Made by a program: the position numbers and the translations under genes
Assembly (NCBI GenBank): GCA_946494435.1
Contig: CAMMBO010000028.1
Span: 1-11,411, forward strand
Source of the DNA: an uncultured Mycoplasmatota bacterium
GTDB lineage: Bacteria; Bacillota_I; Bacilli_A; RF39; UBA660
Length of the DNA: 11,411 nt
Direction of reading: 5' to 3'
Notes under the pieces: model-generated
What the model was told of the DNA's origin: nothing
Databases searched by the model: none
Seen by the model: only the letters and a program-made list of their open reading frames with translations
In this document: one piece after another, positions 6,213-11,411 of the stretch
How positions within the stretch are numbered: the first letter of the stretch is position 1
Layout of the letters: each line of letters begins with the position of its first letter

Positions 6213-7456
6213 TTTTCAACCTCCTTTTCTATATTACCAGTATGTTCTATTTTTACCCAAGTTAAATCTTTATTTTTCAAAGCCAAATACAAACACTTTA
6301 CATAGCTTGCTAAAAATAAAGGATTAAAAAACAAAGATTTTATCTTCATCTTTCTATTTAATCTTAGATTATCTTTTTCTTTTATTAAAAGTATTCCTGT
6401 AAAAAGTAATAGGACAATGTAAATTGCAAGTATTATTAAGAAAAATTGTAATAGTAAAGTATAAACTTCTATCTTTACAATAGAGTTTGATATTATTCTG
6501 AAGATTAGATTTGCAAGGTATAAAATAACACTAATAACAAACAAAACATAGGGTTTTACTCCTACTAAGGCAATATAGACAGAAGGATAGTTATTATCTT
6601 TTCTACTTGCTTTGTTCTTTAATAAAGGGTAATACTTTCTTCTGGAATCAAAATAACCTTTTACCCATCTTGTTCTTTGTTTAATCGTAGTAGCATAATC
6701 AGTTGGTTGTTCATCAAAGTACTTGGCTTTAGTATTATAAGTTGATGTTAAATCATTTAGAGTAGCATATAAAGTAAATTCATAATCTTCTGTTAGACTA
6801 TTAAAGGGATATCCTCCTAGTTCTTCTAATATTTCTCCTTTAATATAAAATCCTGTACCACTAACAGTTAGAGTTAGATTATGTTTCATTTTATAATTAT
6901 TAGAGAAGGTATTAATCATTGAAAATGTTAGAGAAGAACATGCTGAAAAAATACTAGAATTACCATTTTTAGTATTACGATAACCTATACCTATATCATA
7001 CCCTTTTTTATAAGTTTTAACCATTTCTTTGAAATAATTTCTATCTAAAACATTATCAGCATCGAAGATAAAATATGCATCATAGTGTTTTTTCTTTTTT
7101 AATATCTCTTTAATCGCATCGTCAAGGGCATAACCTTTTCTTCTTCTATTAGTTAAATTTTTACGATAGATAATATTAATATTTCTTTCTTTGGCAATAG
7201 AAACAGTCTTATCTTTTCTACTTTCAACAATAATATAAATATCTTTAGAATCTATCTTAAAGGTTTGATTTTTTATACTGTCTAAGAGATTAGAGATTAC
7301 TTTAGATTCATCTCTTGCCGGTATTAAGACAGCAAAAGAAGGTTCAGCATAAGTTCTTTTTAATTTTATTTTAGAGCCTTTTAAAGCGACTATATATTCT
7401 TTAATTAATAAAAACCAAGCAATAAATATTAGAATTAAACAAATTAATGTTATCAT
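6209..7456 (-). CDS. Membrane-bound family 2 glycosyltransferase (processive type, QxxRW)
   Basis: This enzyme would transfer sugar from a nucleotide-sugar at the cytoplasmic face of the membrane, probably building or modifying a surface polysaccharide or glycolipid; donor and acceptor cannot be told. It has 415 residues. An N-terminal helix (1-20) is followed by the GT-A domain, beginning FAVLIPARDES (41-51). RRRKGYALDDAI (104-115), the metal-binding DAD (132-134), the catalytic-base motif TEDYEF (222-227) and QRTRW (260-264), the QxxRW of processive enzymes such as NodC and hyaluronan synthases, follow in order. At least two C-terminal helix blocks come next (about 300-323 and 333-358). The start at 7456 is chosen because it sits one base after the upstream stop (TAG-T-ATG) and 8 bases after GAAAGGG. 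A longer reading from 7621 would lie inside the upstream gene and adds 55 residues unlike the family. Confidence 0.9.
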   Translation of the reverse strand: MITLICLILIFIAWFLLIKEYIVALKGSKIKLKRTYAEPSFAVLIPARDESKVISNLLDSIKNQTFKIDSKDIYIIVESRKDKTVSIAKERNINIIYRKNLTNRRRKGYALDDAIKEILKKKKHYDAYFIFDADNVLDRNYFKEMVKTYKKGYDIGIGYRNTKNGNSSIFSACSSLTFSMINTFSNNYKMKHNLTLTVSGTGFYIKGEILEELGGYPFNSLTEDYEFTLYATLNDLTSTYNTKAKYFDEQPTDYATTIKQRTRWVKGYFDSRRKYYPLLKNKASRKDNNYPSVYIALVGVKPYVLFVISVILYLANLIFRIISNSIVKIEVYTLLLQFFLIILAIYIVLLLFTGILLIKEKDNLRLNRKMKIKSLFFNPLFLASYVKCLYLALKNKDLTWVKIEHTGNIEKEVEK

Positions 7457-7457
7457 A

Positions 7458-8141
7458 CTACTTACCCTTTCTAACTTTAAAGTCCATATTAGGAAAACTT
7501 TTAGATAGAACACTATCAGGATAGACTCTATCATATAATCTACCAACTGGAGTGATAGGTTCAATACGCTCTCTTCGCATAGCACTTCTAAATAAAGCAG
7601 TCCATGATATAAACATATCAATTATTAAGAATATTAGCAAGAAATAATAGATGATATTACCAACATTAACAGGTATTTTTTCAATTAACTTAGATATAAA
7701 AGGATAAATTATTTTGGCAAAGATAAGAGCGAAGGCTCCCCATACCAACATATAAGGAATTGTAGTTCTTCCTCCAATATTTAAAAAGTAACTAGAGTAG
7801 TCCCAAGACCTCGTATGAGTAAATATTTCTTGTAATAAACTTATTAAGTATTCAAAACCTCCTCCTAATAGGCATCCATAGATATAGGTTTTAATATTAG
7901 AATAGTTTGGTTTAACTAATAAATAAACAAAAAGTACTGCCCCTGCTCCATAGATAGGACTAAAAGGACCATAAATTACTCCTCGTCTTAATTCCCAGAC
8001 AATATCTCCTGTGGCAAGATAAACTTTAACTAAATTAAGAATTTGTTCATAAAAAGCTCCAAAGATAGAACCTATTACAAATATTAAAAATAATTTCTTA
8101 CCACAAAATCCTTTTGCAAATACTTCTCTTTTACTACTCAT
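7458..8141 (-). CDS. PF06541-type membrane protein ('putative ABC transporter type IV')
   Basis: This integral membrane protein of 227 residues is from the family databases call ABC_trans_CmpB or putative ABC transporter type IV, common in Bacillota and without a settled function. Family marks visible are GFCGKKLFLIFVIGSIFGAFYE (11-32), RRGVIYGPFSPIYGAGA (52-68), GGGFEYLISLL (93-103) and SWDYSSYFLNIGGR (112-125). Five or so hydrophobic segments are seen (about 15-37, 61-77, 83-105, 126-147 and 160-183). A charged, probably cytoplasmic C-terminal tail follows (187-227). No ATPase or binding-protein gene lies nearby, so an ABC-transporter role is not supported here. It is the first gene of the unit, with GAAGGGG 8 bases before the ATG and a promoter just upstream. 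It ends one base before the glycosyltransferase start, so the two are tightly coupled and may share a substrate such as a lipid-linked glycan. Confidence 0.85.
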   Translation of the reverse strand: MSSKREVFAKGFCGKKLFLIFVIGSIFGAFYEQILNLVKVYLATGDIVWELRRGVIYGPFSPIYGAGAVLFVYLLVKPNYSNIKTYIYGCLLGGGFEYLISLLQEIFTHTRSWDYSSYFLNIGGRTTIPYMLVWGAFALIFAKIIYPFISKLIEKIPVNVGNIIYYFLLIFLIIDMFISWTALFRSAMRRERIEPITPVGRLYDRVYPDSVLSKSFPNMDFKVRKGK

Positions 8142-8167
8142 ACTACATACCCCTTCAATTTGGTGTT

Positions 8168-8196
8168 ATAATACCATATTTTATGTAAATTAGCAA
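8168..8196 (-). promoter_or_regulatory. Sigma-A-type promoter with extended -10 for the five-gene unit
   Basis: On the minus strand, TTGCTA (8191-8196) and TATTAT (8168-8173) are separated by exactly 17 bp, with TG one base before the -10 (TGG-TATTAT). The predicted start near 8161 gives a leader of about 20 bases. It begins right after the miaA terminator, the expected place for a new transcription unit; the -35 overlaps the terminator's T-rich tail. Confidence 0.65.
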
Positions 8197-8221
8197 GGAA
8201 AAGCAACCAAATAATGGTTGC
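8195..8221 (-). terminator. Intrinsic terminator after miaA
   Basis: On the minus strand the miaA stop is followed after five bases by GCAACCA-TTATT-TGGTTGC, a perfect 7-bp stem with a 5-base loop, then TTTTCCTT. It is the clearest terminator in the window and ends the mutL-hydrolase-miaA group. Confidence 0.85.
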
Positions 8222-8226
8222 ATATG

Positions 8227-9105
8227 TTAATTATTAGTTTCATCTATATAATTAATAACTTCTATTTTTGTTTTATTAAAGTCATCATAATTAGTATTAA
8301 ACCACTTAAGATTAAACTGATGATTAAAGAAAGTATATTGTCTTTTAGCATAATGTCTTGAGTTTTTCTTTATATCATCTTTTACTTCATCTAAAGTTTT
8401 TTCATGATTAAAGTATGGAATAAATTCTTTATAACCTATTGCAGTATTTAAAGCTTTAGAAGTATTAAACTCATCTTTTAAAGATTCTACTTCTTCTAAT
8501 AGACCATTATTAAACATGATATCTACTCTTTTATTAATCTTATCATATAAAGTATTTCTATCAGTAGTTAATCCTATAAAGATAGTATCTTTATATAAAA
8601 GGTTATTCCCATCGTTAGTAATAGTCTCATTGTTTTCTAGTTTATTTAATAGCCTTACTAATCTTTTTCTATTGTTTACATGAGGTAATTCTTCTACATT
8701 ATAAGATTTTATTTTATTAAGTATCTCTTCATTAGTTAAATCATTATATTCTTTATAAGTTGTACCTTCTGTAAAATTATAATCAAAAAGTACTGCTTTT
8801 AAATATAGACCTGTTCCTCCTACTAAGATAATATTTTTATTTTCTTTTAGAAGTTTATCTATTAAACATCTTGCATCTTTTTGATAATCATAAACAGAAT
8901 AGTTTTTATCAAGTGATACATTACTAAGTAAATGATGAGGTACTCCTTCCATTTCTTCTTTAGTTACTTTAGCAGTACCTATATCTAACTTAACATAGAC
9001 TTGCATAGCATCAAAATTAATAACTTCGGCATTATAATGTTTAGCAAGCGCTATACTTAAAGCAGTTTTACCAACAGCAGTTGGTCCTAATATGGCAATT
9101 ATCAT
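8227..9105 (-). CDS. miaA: tRNA dimethylallyltransferase MiaA
   Basis: MiaA transfers a dimethylallyl group to N6 of A37 in tRNAs that read UNN codons, the first step toward i6A/ms2i6A, which steadies codon pairing and reading frame. The 292 residues are near normal length. Motifs seen: P-loop GPTAVGKT (7-14); NFDAMQVYVKLDIGTAK (30-46), with the catalytic Asp32 and substrate-contacting Gln35; GVPHHL (54-59); GGTGLYLKAVL (96-106); AIGYKE (222-227); and the tRNA-binding RHYAKRQYTFF (250-260). The start is set by TAGGAGAG seven bases upstream, overlapping the hydrolase stop region (9-bp gap), so it is co-transcribed with the hydrolase. A strong terminator follows its stop. Confidence 0.97.
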   Translation of the reverse strand: MIIAILGPTAVGKTALSIALAKHYNAEVINFDAMQVYVKLDIGTAKVTKEEMEGVPHHLLSNVSLDKNYSVYDYQKDARCLIDKLLKENKNIILVGGTGLYLKAVLFDYNFTEGTTYKEYNDLTNEEILNKIKSYNVEELPHVNNRKRLVRLLNKLENNETITNDGNNLLYKDTIFIGLTTDRNTLYDKINKRVDIMFNNGLLEEVESLKDEFNTSKALNTAIGYKEFIPYFNHEKTLDEVKDDIKKNSRHYAKRQYTFFNHQFNLKWFNTNYDDFNKTKIEVINYIDETNN

Positions 9106-9114
9106 AAATCTCTC

Positions 9115-9978
9115 CTATAAATTAAAATTTTTATTTATCCAATTAAAAATGAAATTTGCTATTTCTTTTTCTTTATTTTTATAAGTATGACCTGTATTAT
9201 CAATTATTTTATATTCAAAATTCTTACAGTTTAATGCTCTATCTTTTAATAAATCTAAATGTTGATAATAATCTTCTTCATTAGAGCCAGAAAAAGTAAG
9301 GATTGGAACGTCTATTGTTTCAAATTGTTCCCAATGTTCTTTATTAGAAATAACTGGTAGATTATCAAGATTAGAATTTTCATTATACCTATTATAATAA
9401 GTAAGAGAACTCATATACATATAATCTTCTATCATTTTATGAAGTAATTTTGTTGGTTCACTATTATCTATATTCTTCTTTGCTTCCGATAATAATTCTT
9501 TATAATCAGGCTCCAATAACAAATGGGAACTAATCATATCTGGAGCACTTGCAAGGATTATTCCTAAAATATTAGGATGTTTTTTATAATAATAGTAAAT
9601 GACTTTATTACATCCATAACTATGTCCTAATAAAATAATTCTTTTATATCCTTTATCTTTTGCAGTTTGTATCGCTAAATCTATATCATAAATACAGTCT
9701 TCAAATATTTCATACATACATCCGTATCTTTTAAATGAACCATCCATCATGACTATATCATTTTCTATAGAGTGACCTCTGTTATGTTCATAAATAAAAC
9801 CAATATTTTTTTCCGATAATACCTTTCCCCATACAGTAGCAAAGTAATTGTCTACAATTGTTCCACACATACCATGTATACATATAACACATATATCTTT
9901 TACTTTACTTTCAAAATGTACCATAGGCAACATTAATCCATCTACAGTATAAACATTATTAATAAATTCAATGTTCAT
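9115..9978 (-). CDS. Alpha/beta-hydrolase fold protein (serine hydrolase)
   Basis: This is a serine hydrolase or esterase-type enzyme, probably cytoplasmic since no signal peptide is present; the substrate is unknown. In the 287 residues the oxyanion-side loop HGMCG is at 35-39, the nucleophile elbow GHSYG is at 118-122 with Ser120, a likely acid is Asp236 in GSNEEDYY, and the general base is His264 in NTGHTY. The triad order and spacing are those of the alpha/beta-hydrolase fold. It resembles the DUF1749/UPF0613 group by feel, which I cannot confirm. It has an excellent ribosome site (GAGGAGGG) and lies between mutL and miaA, which are commonly near neighbours. It is preceded by a 115-bp gap and carries about seven cysteines. 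These points suggest a later insertion into a housekeeping locus, which is inference. Confidence 0.85.
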   Translation of the reverse strand: MNIEFINNVYTVDGLMLPMVHFESKVKDICVICIHGMCGTIVDNYFATVWGKVLSEKNIGFIYEHNRGHSIENDIVMMDGSFKRYGCMYEIFEDCIYDIDLAIQTAKDKGYKRIILLGHSYGCNKVIYYYYKKHPNILGIILASAPDMISSHLLLEPDYKELLSEAKKNIDNSEPTKLLHKMIEDYMYMSSLTYYNRYNENSNLDNLPVISNKEHWEQFETIDVPILTFSGSNEEDYYQHLDLLKDRALNCKNFEYKIIDNTGHTYKNKEKEIANFIFNWINKNFNL

Positions 9979-10012
9979 AGTAGTCCCTCCTCATATAATA
10001 GTTTTTGCAATA

Positions 10013-10043
10013 AAACTACATATCTATGTTTTTTTAGTAGTTT
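10013..10043 (-). other. Bulged hairpin 2 upstream of the hydrolase gene
   Basis: AAACTAC (10013-10019) pairs with GTAGTTT (10037-10043), and ATA/TAT pair inside around two bases. The 9 bases between inner and outer stems form a one-sided A-rich bulge in the minus-strand RNA (TAAAAAAAC). No function is assigned; short AT-rich repeats arise easily by chance. Confidence 0.35.
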
Positions 10044-10049
10044 AATAAC

Positions 10050-10091
10050 ATAACTCCGAAATAATCAATTATTTGGTATTTTTGAAGTTAT
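10050..10091 (-). other. Bulged hairpin 1 just after mutL
   Basis: The inner stem AAATAAT/ATTATTT (10059-10065 with 10068-10074) is extended by CC/GG (10056-10057 with 10075-10076) past a single-base bulge. An outer stem ATAACT/AGTTAT (10050-10055 with 10086-10091) follows past a 9-base bulge (TCAAAAATA in the minus-strand RNA). It begins two bases after the mutL stop but has no U-run behind it, so it is not a standard terminator. A poor promoter-like match (TTGATT, then TATTAA at 15 bp preceded by TG) lies within and after it. Confidence 0.4.
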
Positions 10092-10093
10092 AG

Positions 10094-11411
10094 TTAATTC
10101 ATCGCTCTTTTAAAGAGCCTTTCTAAGTCATAATTACTATATGTAATAATAGTTGGTCTACCATGAGGACAAGTAAAAGGATTATCACATCTTCTTAGGT
10201 TATCTAAAAGGATTTTAGCAGTATCTAAATCTAAATAATCATTAGCTTTTATACTCATCTTACAAGCCATAGTAGATGCTGTTTTATAGATAAATTTCTC
10301 TTTATCAAATACACCTTTTTCTAGAGTGATAGCAATTATCTTTTCAATGGCTTCCCTTTCATATCCTTCAAAAAACCATGTAGGGTGACTTCTAACAATA
10401 AAAGTATTATCACCAAACTCTTCTAAAGATATTCCTATACTATTTATTATATCCATATGTTCTTTAATTCTAATAAACTCATCTTTAGGATATTCTAATC
10501 TAATAGGTACTAGTAAATCTATAACTTTATAATCATTTTTTAATAGAGCATTTAAGACTTTTTCATAATTAATACGTTCTGCCGCTGCATGTTGGTCTAT
10601 TATATACATACCACTTGAGTTTTCTGCGATTATATAAGTCTTATGAACGATACCTACAGGTATCATTTCTTTGATACGATAGTTATCTTTTTTCTCTTTT
10701 TCATCTTCAACTACTTCTTCAGTCTTAGTACCCGTTATCTTATTATCATTATCAAAGTCAAAAGATAATTCCTCTAGGTTAGGAGATGTTTCTTTTAAAG
10801 GCTCTTCTTCATCATCTAATTCATAATTTATAGTATTAACTGGAAGAGAGTCTTCTACTTCATAAATAGTATTTAAATCCCTAATATTAGCATGAGGTAC
10901 TAGTAATACTTCTTTTAGTTTAGAACTAATTACTTTTGTTATTAACTCTTTTAGACTATCTAATTTAGAGAACTTTATATCCATCTTTTGCGGATGTATA
11001 TTAATATCTATTAGAATTGGATCTACATCTATATTTAAAACTATCATAGGAAACTTATCTTTAGGTATATAAGTATGATAACAGTCTATTAGACATCTAT
11101 TTAAATCTAAATTTTTAATAACTCTACCATTTACTAAAGTAGTAATAACATTACGGCTTGTCTTGGCTATTTCTGGATAACCAATATAACCAGATATTAC
11201 ATAATCATCGTTTTCGCCACTTATCTCTATCATTTTTTTAGCAACATCTATGCCATAGACAGCATAGATTACTTTTAATAAATTACCATCTCCAGAAGTA
11301 TTTAATAACTCTTTTTCATTATTAGTTAAAACAAATCTAATAGATGGATATGATAGAGCCATTTTATTAACATATTCGATTATTAAAGCTAGTTCTGTAT
11401 AAAGATTCTTT
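10094..11411 (-). CDS. mutL: DNA mismatch repair protein MutL, 5' end beyond window
   Basis: MutL links mismatch recognition by MutS to strand incision. The frame is open from the right edge: 16 further codons read on ahead of the Met at 11360-11362 (ending YTELALIIEYVNKMALSYP), matching the end of the N-terminal ATPase module. The true start and the GHKL ATP-binding motifs therefore lie outside. Numbered from that Met, visible parts are the second half of the ATPase module with VNGR (77-80) and DINIHPQKMDIKFS (119-132), an acidic linker (about 165-228), and the C-terminal dimerisation/endonuclease domain. That domain has DQHAAAERINYE (256-267, the DQHA-x2-E-x4-E nicking motif), ACKMSIKAND (366-375) and CPHGRP (398-403). 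These metal-site motifs mark the nicking type of MutL used by bacteria without MutH. The gene is upstream of the hydrolase and miaA on the same strand. Confidence 0.97.
   Translation of the reverse strand, partial: KNLYTELALIIEYVNKMALSYPSIRFVLTNNEKELLNTSGDGNLLKVIYAVYGIDVAKKMIEISGENDDYVISGYIGYPEIAKTSRNVITTLVNGRVIKNLDLNRCLIDCYHTYIPKDKFPMIVLNIDVDPILIDINIHPQKMDIKFSKLDSLKELITKVISSKLKEVLLVPHANIRDLNTIYEVEDSLPVNTINYELDDEEEPLKETSPNLEELSFDFDNDNKITGTKTEEVVEDEKEKKDNYRIKEMIPVGIVHKTYIIAENSSGMYIIDQHAAAERINYEKVLNALLKNDYKVIDLLVPIRLEYPKDEFIRIKEHMDIINSIGISLEEFGDNTFIVRSHPTWFFEGYEREAIEKIIAITLEKGVFDKEKFIYKTASTMACKMSIKANDYLDLDTAKILLDNLRRCDNPFTCPHGRPTIITYSNYDLERLFKRAMN

Noticed and set aside
7457..7621. Longer N-terminus of the glycosyltransferase starting at 7621
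   Set aside because: It would lie wholly inside the PF06541 gene in another frame, and the added residues look unlike the family's N-terminal anchor.
11360..11362. Met at 11362 as the start of a short MutL lacking the ATPase half
   Set aside because: The frame continues without a stop to the edge, and the upstream residues match MutL, so the gene is cut by the window rather than truncated.

Overview
The window is AT-rich DNA (well under 35% GC by eye) from a low-GC member of the Bacillota. A GerA/GerC/GerB germinant-receptor operon points to an endospore-forming lineage or one that recently was. TGA serves as a stop (gerA, the glycosyltransferase and the 135-aa gene) and Trp is TGG, so the code is standard and not that of Mycoplasma. 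Unusually short Ger proteins, tight packing and the base composition would suit one of the uncultured, small-genome gut Bacilli. That placement is inference.

Layout. Bases 1-3150 (+ strand) hold a gerA-gerC-gerB operon whose genes overlap by a few bases; gerA is cut by the left edge. Everything else is on the minus strand. Read in the direction of transcription from the right edge, it runs: mutL (5' end outside the window), a 115-bp gap with two bulged hairpins, an alpha/beta hydrolase, miaA, a clear intrinsic terminator, and a well-formed extended -10 promoter. That promoter leads a five-gene unit: PF06541 membrane protein, processive family-2 glycosyltransferase, MYG1-type DHH phosphoesterase, TVP38/TMEM64 (VTT) membrane protein and an Ogt-type alkyltransferase. 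A weak AT-only hairpin follows. A second extended -10 promoter then drives two unrecognised membrane proteins (135 and 173 aa). The last of these runs tail-to-tail into gerB and overlaps it by 47 bp.

How the genes fit together. The Ger trio would form the inner-membrane germinant receptor of a spore. mutL and miaA are commonly found near each other in bacteria, in the mutS-mutL-miaA neighbourhood; here a hydrolase sits between them. The five-gene unit mixes envelope functions (PF06541, glycosyltransferase, VTT) with nucleic-acid maintenance (MYG1, Ogt), so operon membership alone does not give a shared pathway. The 135/173 pair is translationally coupled and both products are membrane proteins, so they may act together.

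Points most worth a second look: GerC lacks the lipobox cysteine; the Ogt-like protein keeps its catalytic residues but has lost the arginine finger and the small residues of its DNA-recognition helix; the orphan membrane pair overlaps gerB; and there are paired hairpins before the hydrolase. I found no mobile element, CRISPR array, tRNA or rRNA. No gene-free stretch exceeds 300 bases; the longest is 170 bp (4030-4199).
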